Source of the DNA: Opitutus sp.
Lineage (GTDB): Bacteria > Verrucomicrobiota > Verrucomicrobiia > Opitutales > Opitutaceae
Assembly (NCBI GenBank): GCA_024707325.1
Contig: JANPZY010000001.1
Span: 1,364,001-1,428,000, forward strand
Length of the DNA stretch: 64,000 nt
Direction of reading: 5' to 3'
Each line of letters opens with the position of its first letter. Position 1 is the stretch's first letter. The notes under the pieces were generated by a model. The model did no database searches and was not told the origin of the DNA. It saw only the letters and a program-made list of their open reading frames with translations. Of this stretch, positions 36,618 to 46,358 are shown one piece after another. A program made the position numbers and the translations under genes.

Positions 36618-39239
36618 ATGAACAACCTTGCCCTAAGGCGGGTGGCAGCGGCGCTGTCGCTCGTCGTCACCGCATTCGCGGTGCCCTCCACGCTTTCAGC
36701 TCAAACCCCAAATGAGCCATCGGCTGACGAGCCGGTTACGACCCTTGAGGAATTCAGGGTCACCGGTTCTCACATCAGCGGCATCGATGCAGCGGGACTT
36801 AATCCTGTGACCGCCATTCCTCGGGCGGCGATCGATCTCGGTGGTTACACCAATGTGGGCGATGCGCTCCGCAGTCTCTCGTTTATCTCTGGCTCGTCGA
36901 TCATTCCCACTGGCTCGGGTAACAGTTTTACGCCCGGTGCTTCGTCGGTGAATCTTCGCGGCCTCGGCGTAAACAACGTCCTCGTGCTCCTCAACGGACG
37001 TCGTGCCGCGCCGCTCGCCACGCCGGGTTTCAACGGCCTGCAGACCATGTTCGATCTCAACAGCATCCCTGCTGGCGCGATCGAATCGATCGAGGTCCTG
37101 AAGGACGGCGCGTCCGCGATCTACGGCTCCGACGCGGTCTCCGGCGTGATCAACGTCAAGATGCGCAAAAACTACCAGGGCCTCACGACCACGATCGGCG
37201 TCGGCAACACCGTGAGCACCGACTCGCTCGAGAAAACCGCCACGATCGTTTACGGCACGAGCACCGATAAAATCTCTTTCACCGCGGCCGTCGATTGGAC
37301 CGACCGCAACGGCATTCAAGAGCGCGACTACGCGTTCTCGCGCGACGCGAATCTTACCTCCCGCGGTGGTCCGGATCTGCGTAGCTACGCCGGTTATCCT
37401 GCGCTCGTTTACGTGCCCAGTCTGGACAACTACTACACGCTGGCTGCGCCCACCGCGAACCCGACACTCGGAGACTTCGTCGTGGCCGACGTCAGCACCG
37501 GCAATTACAACTTCCAGGAAGCCGCCGGCCAGGTGCCCGAAACGCGCCAGTTCGGCGTTTATACGCGCGGTCAGTATGATTTCTCGGACCGTCTTTACGG
37601 TTTCCTCGAAGTCACCTATCGCCGCACCGAATCCACGATCAACGCCGCGTCTTCGCCGGTTTTCAATTACACTGAAAATGGCACGGGCCCGCTCACCGGC
37701 GCGCTCAACATCCCGTCCACCAATCCTTACAATCCCTTCGGCGAAGACCTCGAGGACGAGTGGTATTTCCGCATCGTTCACGCCGGTCCGCGTGTGAATG
37801 ACGTCACGTCCGACACGCCGCGTTTCGTCTTGGGTCTCGGCGGCAAACTGCCCGCCGATTGGGAGTGGGAAGCCGCTACGCTCTACAGCAAAAACGAAAC
37901 GCAGAACCTCAATCGCGGCACGGTGTTCGATAATCTCTATCAGCAAGCGCTCAACGGCATCGAGATCGAGGGCGAGACGCTCTACGCGAATCCCTTCGGT
38001 CCCGAGGATCCGCGCCTCGCGCAGTATTACTCCGGCTCCGATCCCAACAGCGCGACGTTCGAACTGCGCACGTTCGACGTTTCGGCCAACGGCTCCATTC
38101 TCCAGCTGCCCGCCGGCGACCTCAAAGTCGCGGTCGGCGGTGAGTGGCGCTCCGAAGAGATGGAGAGCAATCGCACGATCAACAACGCCACCGGCAACGT
38201 GATCGGCGGTGCCGAAGGCACCTCGACGCGTGGCGATCGCACCGTCGAATCCGGTTATCTCGAACTCAATGTTCCGATCATCACGGGCCTGCAGGCGCAA
38301 CTCGCCGGACGTGTCGAGCACTACAGCGACTTCGGCACGGCGACGAAACCGAAAGTCGCGATTTCCTACCGTCCGACGCAATGGCTGTTGTTGCGTTCGT
38401 CATTCGGCCAGTCGTTCCACGCGCCCGATCTCGCCTATCTCTACACGAGCCAGGTCACGACGTTTAGCTCGAGCCCGCTCGTCGACCCGAAACGCCCCAA
38501 CGATGCGCCGCGCCAGATTCAGACCAAGGGTGGCGGCAATCCCGACCTCGATCCCGAGGAAACGGATTCGATCTACGCGGGCTTCCAGATCAATCCGGGC
38601 GGCATCTTCAAGAATCTCGAGATCGCGGTGGACTGGTTGCAGTTCAAGCAGACCAACCTCATCGCGCAGCTCGGCGAGGACTACATCCTCGATCACGAGG
38701 ACGATCTCCCCGGCTCCGTTGTGCGCAATGCGCCTGCGGCCGGCGAGAGCGTGGGTGTGATCAACTACATCAACGACGTCTATCGCAACATCGACTCCCA
38801 AACCTATCGGGGCGTCGACATGGAGTTCCGCTATCGGGTGCAGACCGAGTCGCTCGGCCGCTTCACGTTCAGCCTCGGTGGCACCTATCTCCAAAAACTC
38901 CGCTACAACGACGAGGACTACCAGGGCACCTACAACTATCCGTTCTGGCGCGGCACGTTCATCACCACGTGGGAGCGGGGCGACTGGTCAGCCTCGATCA
39001 TGGCCGACTACATCGGCGCCTTCGACGACTACTCCGGCCCGGGCAACGTCAGCGAGCAGCTGCAGATTCATCCGCAGATCTCCTACCGGGGATTCGCTCG
39101 CACGAAGCTGACGATCGGCGCACGCAATGTCTTCAACCGCAACCCGCCGTTCGACGCCCACTCGTCCACGGGTTACAACCAGGACATCAGCATTCCGGAA
39201 AAGGCGTTCGTTTACGTCCGCGCTTCGCGCGACTTCTAG
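36618..39239 (+). CDS. TonB-dependent receptor
   Basis: Outer-membrane receptor of 873 residues. Signal peptide (RRVAAALSLVVTAFAVPSTL, then SAQ), TonB-box-like VTTLEEFRVTGSHISG, a plug with LRGLGVNNVLVLLNGRRAAP and IESIEVLKDGASAIYGSDAV, and a barrel ending FVYVRASRDF. Plug sequence is related to that of the receptor at 31452 but loops differ, so they likely bind different ligands. ATG 36618 (MNNLALRR) is chosen because it begins the signal. A terminator follows at 39270. Confidence 0.93.
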   Translation: MNNLALRRVAAALSLVVTAFAVPSTLSAQTPNEPSADEPVTTLEEFRVTGSHISGIDAAGLNPVTAIPRAAIDLGGYTNVGDALRSLSFISGSSIIPTGSGNSFTPGASSVNLRGLGVNNVLVLLNGRRAAPLATPGFNGLQTMFDLNSIPAGAIESIEVLKDGASAIYGSDAVSGVINVKMRKNYQGLTTTIGVGNTVSTDSLEKTATIVYGTSTDKISFTAAVDWTDRNGIQERDYAFSRDANLTSRGGPDLRSYAGYPALVYVPSLDNYYTLAAPTANPTLGDFVVADVSTGNYNFQEAAGQVPETRQFGVYTRGQYDFSDRLYGFLEVTYRRTESTINAASSPVFNYTENGTGPLTGALNIPSTNPYNPFGEDLEDEWYFRIVHAGPRVNDVTSDTPRFVLGLGGKLPADWEWEAATLYSKNETQNLNRGTVFDNLYQQALNGIEIEGETLYANPFGPEDPRLAQYYSGSDPNSATFELRTFDVSANGSILQLPAGDLKVAVGGEWRSEEMESNRTINNATGNVIGGAEGTSTRGDRTVESGYLELNVPIITGLQAQLAGRVEHYSDFGTATKPKVAISYRPTQWLLLRSSFGQSFHAPDLAYLYTSQVTTFSSSPLVDPKRPNDAPRQIQTKGGGNPDLDPEETDSIYAGFQINPGGIFKNLEIAVDWLQFKQTNLIAQLGEDYILDHEDDLPGSVVRNAPAAGESVGVINYINDVYRNIDSQTYRGVDMEFRYRVQTESLGRFTFSLGGTYLQKLRYNDEDYQGTYNYPFWRGTFITTWERGDWSASIMADYIGAFDDYSGPGNVSEQLQIHPQISYRGFARTKLTIGARNVFNRNPPFDAHSSTGYNQDISIPEKAFVYVRASRDF

Positions 39240-39269
39240 ACCACGCCGCGAGTGTTTCGCTGGCTTCAT

Positions 39270-39309
39270 GAGGCCCGCCTAACGGTGGGCCTCATTGTTT
39301 TAGTTTTTT
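39270..39309 (+). terminator. Rho-independent terminator after the second TonB receptor
   Basis: GAGGCCCGCC (39270-39279), loop TAAC, GGTGGGCCTC (39284-39293) with one G-T pair, then ATTGTTTTAGTTTTTT. It overlaps the stop codon of the convergent glycosidase gene. Confidence 0.9.
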
Positions 39310-41197
39310 CGGCGTGCCCAGTTCGAGCACGCCGATGGTCACCGGCGCGTAGCCTTGCTGCGGCCAAGGCTCTCCCGTCCACGCGGGTTTGCCGATCCGA
39401 CGCCAACCCTTGCCAAAGCTCCACCGGGGCCCGCCGCGCTCGTCTACGAGAAAAACGCGTCCGACCTTCACTTCGCCCGTGCCGCGCACTGCGATGCGCA
39501 GCTCGGGAAATGACTCTACCTTTTCGTCCCAGGCGATCGGTGCTGCGTGCGAGCGAACGATATCGCTACGTGCATTCGCAGCGCGCGATTGAAATTCGAT
39601 CGTGTAACAACTCTGCAGCGTCTGCCACGAGCCATCGGCCGCGCGCTGTTCCACGGCCACGCACTGCGCGGCGGGGGCGAAGTTCCACACATCGTAGCAA
39701 AGCTGCCAGACTGGACCAAACACGTCGCTCTTTCCCGCGACCCACGCCGCCAGCCGCTCCGCGTCGTGCCGCACGATCGCTTCGTTCGGTCCGCTCACAC
39801 GCGCGTCGCGCGTCAATCGCCACATCATCTGCGCCGCGCGCAGACCCGCGCGCAGCGCCGGACGAAACGCTTTCGCCAATGCCGACCGTTGCGCGCGTGT
39901 CGCTGTCGCCCGCGCACCGAGTCGCGCCACGCGCCGCACGAAAACGTCGCGCTGTGTGAGGTAGTGACGAAACGCCAGGCTCGCGCGTAGAGGAACTGGC
40001 GCGCCGTCCGCGCGCGCCTTCTGCGCGAGGTTGCGGAAGTGCCGCTCCTCTTTTCCGGTAGTTCGCCAGTGGCTCCAGTCGTGAGGCCGTGTCCCAGCGC
40101 TCGTTGATCTGCCAGCGTGGGTATCCGCCAAACGGATACTTGTCGGCCGCGAGCGCGAGTCTTGCGGCAGCGCGGCCTTTTTTGCCGAACGCGCGTTCGA
40201 ATCCACGCGCGAGCATTTCGCGCGGATCGTTGATTTCCGGTTCGAGCCACAAACACGCCGCCGCGGCGTCCACGGCAGTCGTCAGTTCGATCGCGAGCCG
40301 ATACGGCTCCCACGAACTCACGAGAAAGCCTTTCGCTCCGATGCGCCGACTGTGCCGCCACCACGCGAGGATGTTGTTCATCCGGTCGGTGAAGTGGGGC
40401 AGCGGTTCGAAGCGAAACGCGCCGTTCATCGGGCAGCCATACAGCGCGATCCCGCGCTCACGCAGTGGCGTCGCGATGTCGACGTCCTTGAAGTTGAACA
40501 GCTCCACTTTCGGCAGTCGCCGAAACGCGTGGTAATACCACTCGTAGGTCGTGATGCCGCGCGGCAGGAGCGGAATCGCTTCCGGCAGAAAGTAGAGCAT
40601 GTCGGCCCACATGCTCATCTCGAGCCCCAGCGAGCGCACGAGCCGGTCGAGTCGGCCGACGTAGCGCGCGAAGTGTGCGGCGCGTCCGATCCGCGCGATC
40701 TCGCGCTGACTGCGTGGGTGCTTTCCGAGGTGGAACGATTCGTCGAGTCCGACGTGGACTTTTCCCGCGGTGCAGAACGGCGCCATGTCGCGCAGGAGTT
40801 TTTCGGCGATCTCCAGCGTGCGCGGATGCAGCGGGCAAATCTGTCCTTTTTCCAACGGCGAGCCGTCCTCCGCGCGCAGTTCGTTCAGGTCGCGGAGCTC
40901 GGGCACTTTGATGAGATACTGCGTGTGTCCGAGCAGATTGACGATTGGGACGACCTTGATGCCCACGCGGTCCGCGGCGCGCACGAGCTTCGTGAATTCA
41001 GAATATGAATACGCGTCCTCCCGCGCGACGCCCGGAAGACTCGGATATTCGACGGCGTCTTCGAGATGCAGGTGCAGTTCCTGATAACCCCAGTCGGCGT
41101 AGCGCGGCAGTTGTTTCAGCAGCCAGTCGAGGCGCTCGATCTGACGGGCGAGGTCCCACTGAAAGGACCGGATTGGGTTGAAGGAAGACGTGGGCAC
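39292..41197 (-). CDS. Glycoside hydrolase family 20-like protein (frameshift)
   Basis: About 634 residues if repaired. The N-terminal half is a TIM-barrel like family 20 beta-N-acetylhexosaminidases: YQELHLHLED, GIKVVPIVNLLGHTQYLIKV, ICPLHPRTLEI, the catalytic-type acid pair in VHVGLDESFHLGKHP, and TTYEWYYHAFRRL. The C-terminal half (LRASLAFRHYLTQRDVFVRR, WQLCYDVWNFAP) is less recognisable and may be an accessory domain. The two halves are in different frames; dropping one T of TTTT at 40051-40054 joins LANYR to KEERHFRNLAQ. No signal peptide is seen. GTG 41195-41197 is chosen; an in-frame GTG at 41233 lies within repeat array 5. Confidence 0.78.
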
Positions 41198-41211
41198 GAA
41201 ACGTTGCGAGC

Positions 41212-41381
41212 GGGTGTAGCTCGCCGTCCGCACTGCGTAAAGCCCCGGTCCGCACCGTGGCGCGACTCAAGCCGCACCTTGTCGCGACCGTGTCCGGACC
41301 TTGGCTCGACCCGGTCCGCACTCAGTCCCGAGTCGGTGCGCCATGTGTCCCGGCCCGATCCGCACTCAGGCACGATTCGCG
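41212..41381 (-). repeat. 22-bp tandem repeat array 5 (7 units plus a partial)
   Basis: Reverse-oriented units start at 41212, 41234, 41256, 41278, 41300, 41322 and 41344, all 22 bp (for example CTTGTCGCGAC then CGTGTCCGGAC), with a fading partial unit to 41381. It fills the gap between the glycosidase start and the tal terminator. Confidence 0.9.
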
Positions 41382-41382
41382 T

Positions 41383-41420
41383 AAACGAAAAAGCCCGCCG
41401 AGGACGGCGGGCTCCACCTT
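41383..41420 (-). terminator. Terminator of tal, formed by a REP-like unit
   Basis: Read on the minus strand: AAGGTGGAGCCCGCCG, TCCT, CGGCGGGC, TTTTTCGTTT. The 8-bp stem is 41393-41400 with 41405-41412. The same GGTGGAGCCCGSCG unit occurs as an inverted pair at 53829-53908, so a dispersed repeat serves here as terminator. Confidence 0.85.
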
Positions 41421-41435
41421 GCGAGGAGAATGATC

Positions 41436-42383
41436 TCAGCCGCGTTTCTTTTGGATCAACGCTTCGAGCTTGATCGCGTCGGCGGCGAAGAGGCGGATGC
41501 CGTCGGAGAGTTTCTCCGTGGCCATCTGGTCTTCGTTGTGCGCCCAGCGGAAGGATTCCTCGTCGAAGCTCACGCGATCGATCGCGAGCGCCCCGGCTTT
41601 CTCCGCGTCGAGTTTCTTGACGACGGGTTCCGTGGACTCGGCGAGTTCCTTGAGCAGCGCGGGCGAGATGGTGAGCAGATCGCAGCCGGCGAGTTCGAGG
41701 ATTTCGCCTTTGTTGCGGAAGCTGGCGCCCATGACTTCGGTTTTGTAGCCGAAGCGTTTGTAGTAATTGAAAATCTGCGTGACGGACTGCACGCCGGGAT
41801 CTTCCGCGGGCGCGTAATCTTTGCCGGTGTTTTTCTTGTGCCAATCGAGGATGCGGCCGACGAAGGGCGAGATGAGTTTCACGCCGGCTTCAGCGCAGGC
41901 GACGGCTTGGGCAAAGGAGAAGAGAAGGGTGAGGTTGCAGTGGATGCCCTGCTGCTCGAGCTGCTCGGCGGCTTTGATGCCCTCCCACGTCGAGGCGATC
42001 TTGATGAGGATGCGTTCGCGCGCGATGCCGGCCTTCTCGTAGAGCGCGATGATTTCCTTGGCTTTGGCAACGGAGCCGGCGGTGTCGAAGGAGAAACGCG
42101 CGTCGACCTCGGTGGAGACGCGGCCGGGCACGATTTTCAGAATCTCAATGCCGAAGAGCACGAGCAGCTGATCGATCACGGTGCCGATGGAGGCGCCGCT
42201 GCCGGCATCCTTGATCGCGCGATCGACGAGGTGACCGTAATCGGACATGCCCGCGGCCTTCAGGATGAGGCTCGGATTGGTCGTCGCGTCCTGAGGCGTG
42301 AAAGCCTTGATGCTGCCGAAGTCGCCGGTGTCGGCGACGACCTTGGTGAATTGCTTGAGTTGATCGAGTTGGGAGGTCGCCAT
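41436..42383 (-). CDS. tal: Transaldolase
   Basis: Pentose phosphate enzyme of 315 residues moving a dihydroxyacetone unit between sedoheptulose 7-phosphate and glyceraldehyde 3-phosphate. TalB-type motifs: [46 protein letters not shown] with the Schiff-base Lys in [39 protein letters not shown] and [11 protein letters not shown]. The preceding gene on this strand is 25 bp away (tRNA nucleotidyltransferase), so they may be cotranscribed. Confidence 0.96.
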   Translation of the reverse strand: MATSQLDQLKQFTKVVADTGDFGSIKAFTPQDATTNPSLILKAAGMSDYGHLVDRAIKDAGSGASIGTVIDQLLVLFGIEILKIVPGRVSTEVDARFSFDTAGSVAKAKEIIALYEKAGIARERILIKIASTWEGIKAAEQLEQQGIHCNLTLLFSFAQAVACAEAGVKLISPFVGRILDWHKKNTGKDYAPAEDPGVQSVTQIFNYYKRFGYKTEVMGASFRNKGEILELAGCDLLTISPALLKELAESTEPVVKKLDAEKAGALAIDRVSFDEESFRWAHNEDQMATEKLSDGIRLFAADAIKLEALIQKKRG

Positions 42384-42408
42384 GGGAAAGATAAACGCAG
42401 CTTAAGTG

Positions 42409-43782
42409 CTATTCGCGGGGCTGCAAATGCTGCTTGAGCCAGGCGACGCCGCCCGCCTCGTCGGAAAACGCGCCGTCGAGCTGCGCCTCGAAAGCGGCGT
42501 CGAGCAGCGGTTTGAACTCGGGGCCGGGTTTGTGGCCGAGCGCGAGGAGGTGGCGACCGAGCAGGATCGGTCGCGGCGCGGCGCGCTGGACCGCGAGAGC
42601 GTGAGCGGCGCGGACGAGTTCTTCGATCAACCGGTCGGTGGTGGGCGATTTCAGGGGAGGGCGGCCGTTGGAGTCGGCGCGCATGACCATGGCGAGATCG
42701 TCGATCGTGGCGGGGGCGAGTTTGCGTGCGAGGCGGCGCACCTGCGAATCGGAGAAGCGTCCGTCGTGTCCGTGATGATGCGCGAAATGATGCACCACGA
42801 GCGCGCACACGGGCTCATCAAAATAAAGCGGCGCGCCAATACGTCGGAGAAAGTTCTTCGCGAGCGGACCGCCCGCGCTTTCGTGACCGGGACTGATCCA
42901 ATGCATCGCGCCGCGTTTCTCCGCGAAGACCGTGGTGGCCGGTTTTCCGAAATCGTGCGCGAGCACCGCGAAGATCAGCAGCTGGCGGCGTTCGGGCGAG
43001 GAGCCGGTCCACTCGGGCAGGGCGACGAGTGCGTCGAGGCAATGTTGCGTGTGTGTGAACACATCGCCCTCGGGATGCCATTCGGGATCCTGCGGCGTGC
43101 CGCGCAGCACGGCGATCTCGGGGAAGTGACGCAGCCAGCCGGAGTCCTCGAGCACCGCAAGTCCGCGGGAAGGGCGGGTGGATTTTGTCGCCCATTTCTG
43201 CCACTCACCCCACACGCGCTCCACCGGCAGCTCGGCATACGTATCCGAAATCTGGCGACAGAGCTCCGCGGTTTCGGGCGCGAGCCGGAGGTCGAAGCGC
43301 GCGGCGAGTTGAAATGCGCGGAGCACGCGCAACGGATCTTCGCTAAACGCCGCACTCGTGTGACGGAGGATGCCCGTGCGCAGGTCCTCGCGTCCGCCGT
43401 GCGGATCGATGATCTCGCCGGTGAACGGATCGCAGGCGATCGCGTTGATCGTGAAATCGCGGCGGGCCGCGGCGTCGGCGTCGCTGAGATTCGGTTCGGG
43501 TTCGACGCGAAAGCCGCGGTGGCCCGCGCCGGTTTTAGATTCGCGCCGAGGGAGGCTGAAGTCGTATTCCGCGCCCGTGGCAGCACTGCGGACCTTGATC
43601 ACGCCGAAGCTGCGGCCCACAACGTCGGTCGCGCCAAAACGGGCGAGCGCGCGATGGAGCGTGTCAAATGTCGCGCCCGCGACTTCGACGTCGAAATCCT
43701 TCGGCTCGATGCCCAGCAGCCAGTCGCGCACACCGCCTCCGACGAGGCGCGGACGACCCACGGCACGGACTGCTTCGAGCAT
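42409..43782 (-). CDS. CCA tRNA nucleotidyltransferase / poly(A) polymerase family protein with HD domain
   Basis: About 457 residues. The nucleotidyltransferase head has RPRLVGGGVRDWLLGI and the metal site KDFDVEVAG, then RRDFTINAIACDP, EDPLRVLRAFQLAARF and an HD phosphohydrolase-like domain (LAHDFGKP, VVHHFAHHHGHDG). It adds or repairs 3' CCA on tRNA or polyadenylates RNA; the HD domain resembles E. coli-type Cca. The start is uncertain: ATG 43782 leaves a short N-terminus. ATG 43849 (MGVEPTS) would reach SAQRRLLPADLARM if one T of the TT in AGTTCGCG (about 43826-43829) were extra. Confidence 0.88.
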   Translation of the reverse strand: MLEAVRAVGRPRLVGGGVRDWLLGIEPKDFDVEVAGATFDTLHRALARFGATDVVGRSFGVIKVRSAATGAEYDFSLPRRESKTGAGHRGFRVEPEPNLSDADAAARRDFTINAIACDPFTGEIIDPHGGREDLRTGILRHTSAAFSEDPLRVLRAFQLAARFDLRLAPETAELCRQISDTYAELPVERVWGEWQKWATKSTRPSRGLAVLEDSGWLRHFPEIAVLRGTPQDPEWHPEGDVFTHTQHCLDALVALPEWTGSSPERRQLLIFAVLAHDFGKPATTVFAEKRGAMHWISPGHESAGGPLAKNFLRRIGAPLYFDEPVCALVVHHFAHHHGHDGRFSDSQVRRLARKLAPATIDDLAMVMRADSNGRPPLKSPTTDRLIEELVRAAHALAVQRAAPRPILLGRHLLALGHKPGPEFKPLLDAAFEAQLDGAFSDEAGGVAWLKQHLQPRE

Positions 43783-43859
43783 CCGCGCGAGGTCGGCGGG
43801 GAGGAGGCGGCGTTGAGCCGAAACGCGAACTTGTCGGCTCCACGCCCATGATTCGCGTT

Positions 43860-44246
43860 TCAGTCTTTCTTCAGCGCCGCCGGGATCAGCAGCAGCCAAC
43901 CGAGAATAAAGGCGAGTCCACCGATTGGGGTGATGGGCCCCAACCAGCGCAGGCCGAGCACCGCCAGCAGGTAGAGAGAACCGGAAAAAATCAGAATCCC
44001 GCCCGTCCAGCACCAGGCAATCAGGCGCCCAAGTGTCGCTGCCCGCGGGCCGAGTTGCGCCTGAAAAATGCCCAGCCCGAACAGCGCCACCGCGTGCAGC
44101 AGGTGGTAGCGTGCAGCGGTTTCCCATGAAACCGAGGTGCCTTTCTCGATCAGGAGCGCCTTGAGCCCGTGCGCGCCGAATGCGCCCAGAGCCACGCCGG
44201 TGGCGCCTGCGATACCTGCAACGATCAATGTCACGCGGGAGTTCAT
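43860..44246 (-). CDS. DUF423 family membrane protein
   Basis: A 128-residue inner-membrane protein with four hydrophobic helices and the family pattern LGAFGAHGLK near the N-terminus, YHLLHAVALFGLG in the middle and GPITPIGGLAFILGW near the end. Length and motifs match DUF423 (YgdD-like), whose function is unknown. Stands between the nucleotidyltransferase and the divergent rplM operon. Confidence 0.9.
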   Translation of the reverse strand: MNSRVTLIVAGIAGATGVALGAFGAHGLKALLIEKGTSVSWETAARYHLLHAVALFGLGIFQAQLGPRAATLGRLIAWCWTGGILIFSGSLYLLAVLGLRWLGPITPIGGLAFILGWLLLIPAALKKD

Positions 44247-44393
44247 GCGCGAAAGCGTTGCACAGGATCGCGATGAAACAAGCCCGTTGACGTGCGAGCA
44301 CGCTTTGCCACAAAGGCCGGCCGTCCGAGGGGATTCCGCACTCGTGCCTGCTCACAGGCGCGGGCATTTCGGTGCGTGCAGGAAAACAGGGGT

Positions 44394-44422
44394 TGACACG
44401 ACTTCGCGAAACCCTAGCTGTT
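44394..44422 (+). promoter_or_regulatory. Candidate promoter for rplM-rpsI
   Basis: TTGACA at 44394-44399 is a perfect -35 hexamer. The -10 is weak: TAGCTG at 15 bp or GCTGTT at 17 bp spacing. The ATG of rplM is 37 bp after the -35 hexamer, so the leader would be very short. Confidence 0.35.
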
Positions 44423-44435
44423 GGCCTCTTTTCCC

Positions 44436-44865
44436 ATGAAAACCTTTCTCGCCAAAAAGGAGACCGTGCAGCCCAAGTGGTATCTGATCGATGCCGCCGG
44501 CGTTCCGCTTGGCCGTCTCGCTGTCAAGGCCGCCAACATCATCCGCGGCCGTCACAAGGCTTTCCTACACGCCCAGCGTCGACACGGGAGACTACGTGGT
44601 GGTCATCAATGCCGAGAAGGTCGTCCTCACCGGTAAGAAGGAAGAGCAGAACGAGTATATGTTCTTCTCCGGCTTCGTGGGCGGCGAGAGCTACCGCAGC
44701 GTCCCGCAGATGCGCGAAAAGAATCCGCAGTTCATCATCGAGCACGCCGTGAAGGGCATGCTGCCGAAGAATCGCATCGCGGTCAAAATGCTCACCAAGC
44801 TCCGCGTTTTCCGCGGCGAGCAGCACGAGCACGAGTCGCAGAATCCCCAGAAGATTTCCGTCTGA
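44436..44865 (+). CDS. rplM: 50S ribosomal protein L13 (frameshift)
   Basis: Large-subunit ribosomal protein, 142 residues if repaired, the same length as E. coli L13. [20 protein letters not shown] and [20 protein letters not shown] are in one frame; [19 protein letters not shown] through [20 protein letters not shown] in another. One extra T in TTT at 44561-44563 is the lesion ([12 protein letters not shown] after repair). L13 is essential and single copy in most bacteria, so the break is almost surely not real. rpsI follows after 9 bp, the conserved gene pair. Confidence 0.95.
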
Positions 44866-44874
44866 GTATAGCCC

Positions 44875-45279
44875 ATGAGCACCGCCACCGCCTCTAACGT
44901 TTTCCTTGGCACCGGCCGTCGCAAGACCGCCACCGCTCGCGTTCGTCTTTCTGAAGGCAGCGGCAAGCTGACCGTCAACGGCCGCGACTTCGACACCTAT
45001 TTCACCCACGAGAATTTCTCCAAGGCCGCTTACGCGCCCCTTCTCACGGTGGACCTCCGCGACAAGATCGACGTCTCGGTCAATGTTTCCGGTGGTGGCA
45101 TCGCCGGCCAGGCTGGCGCGGTGGCTCACGGCATTGCCCGTGCTCTGCAGAAGCTCAATCCCGAGCTCCGCGTGCCCCTGAAGAAGGCCGGTCACCTCGA
45201 GCGTGACGACCGCATGAAGGAGCGCAAAAAGCCCGGCCAGCCCGGCGCCCGCAAGCGCTTCCAGTTCTCGAAGCGCTAA
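44875..45279 (+). CDS. rpsI: 30S ribosomal protein S9
   Basis: Small-subunit protein of 134 residues: [40 protein letters not shown] and the basic C-terminal tail [12 protein letters not shown] that reaches the P site. It is intact, directly after rplM, and closed by a strong terminator. Confidence 0.98.
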   Translation: MSTATASNVFLGTGRRKTATARVRLSEGSGKLTVNGRDFDTYFTHENFSKAAYAPLLTVDLRDKIDVSVNVSGGGIAGQAGAVAHGIARALQKLNPELRVPLKKAGHLERDDRMKERKKPGQPGARKRFQFSKR

Positions 45280-45303
45280 TCGCTCGACGAGTTCTCTTTT
45301 CAA

Positions 45304-45336
45304 ACGCCCGGCCCGCAAGCCGGGCGTTTTTGTTTT
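45304..45336 (+). terminator. Rho-independent terminator of rplM-rpsI
   Basis: ACGCCCGGC (45304-45312), loop CCGCAA, GCCGGGCGT (45319-45327), then TTTTGTTTT. Strong. Confidence 0.94.
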
Positions 45337-45472
45337 CGGTTGGCGAGAGGGCCGCTCTTGTTTGCCGGGATGTTGTGCGAAGGAGTGTAAATCGTGGCCT
45401 AATTCGCTGATGTCCGCGGTTCGCAGAAACTCCAATGCTGGCGCTCTATCGCCGAACTGTTTTTCTCGCGGC

Positions 45473-46259
45473 ATGCGTTCGCGGCGATGGCGTCGATTGA
45501 TTTCAGCGTGGTGGGGAGGATGCCTTGGGCTTGCCTCCCTGCTGCCGTTGCGGGCTGCCGACGAGCTTTCGGTGACGTTCACGCCGGCGTTCGTTTCGCA
45601 CTACATGGATCGCGGCGTGCGCGTGGGCGACGCGGCGTTTCAGCCGGACATCGCCGTGGTCGGGGAGCGCTTCGTGGCGGGGTTGTGGAGTAACTTCCCT
45701 CTGGCGGATTCGCCGGAGGATCGCAGCGACATCGAACTCGATTTCTACGTGGCGACTCCGCTGAAGCTCTCGGAGAGCATGACGCTGGTGCCAACGGTGA
45801 GCTGGTATCATTATCCGGATGCCGATCTTTCAGCAGGCAGCTACCGCAATGCGATCGAGCCCAGTCTCGGACTCGAGTGGAGTCTGGGCGGCGTGTTGAT
45901 TACGCCGCGTTTCTATTACGATTTCATGCTCAATGGTCCCACGTGGGAACTCAGCGCTGCCTACGCGCTCGCGCTGCCGGCTCTGGGGACCGAACTGAAT
46001 TTCGCAGCGACGCTAGGCACCTTTACGTGGCATGATGCGGTGCGCGACGCCGCGTCGCGGGTCACCAATCGCGGCGATTACTGGCTGGTGGGCGCCTCGG
46101 TGCCGTTCACTTTCAGCACGCGTTCCACGATCACGCTAGGGGTCGCTTACGCCGAAAGGTTTCAACAACACCTACGAGCAGGCTGGCGCTCCGCGCGAAA
46201 AAGAACCGAACGCCGTGGGGCGCGTTGTCGTCACGCTCAGCTACGCGATCACATTCTAG
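45473..46259 (+). CDS. Outer-membrane beta-barrel, TorF-like putative porin (frameshift)
   Basis: About 261 residues if repaired. Signal peptide (LISAWWGGCLGLASLLPLRA) followed by strand-rich sequence starting SVTFTPAFVSHYMDRGVRVG, with alternating patterns and aromatic girdles (SMTLVPTVSWYHYPDAD, GVLITPRFYYDFML). It resembles the Gcw_chp/TorF family of small porin-like proteins. The last strand (VGRVVVTLSYAITF, stop at 46257) is in a different frame, restored by removing one A of AAA at 46155-46157 (AYAEGFNNTYEQAG). Ending in an aromatic residue fits BAM recognition. Monocistronic by position. Confidence 0.72.
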
Positions 46260-46358
46260 CAAGTTGAAGTGTGCTGTGCGGCTCGGTCGTGGTGTGACAC
46301 GACTCTAGCCAAAATCCGTCTGGCTTCGACGCGGTAGTTGGACGAAGTTCGCGCTCTT

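Noticed and set aside
42409..44367. A 652-residue nucleotidyltransferase starting at 44367
   Set aside because: The first 195 residues are the antisense shadow of the DUF423 gene and do not belong to the enzyme.
44436..44865. rplM as a true pseudogene with a functional copy elsewhere
   Set aside because: Both halves are perfectly conserved in sequence, rpsI follows normally, and nearby genes have the same kind of one-base lesion; sequence error is simpler.
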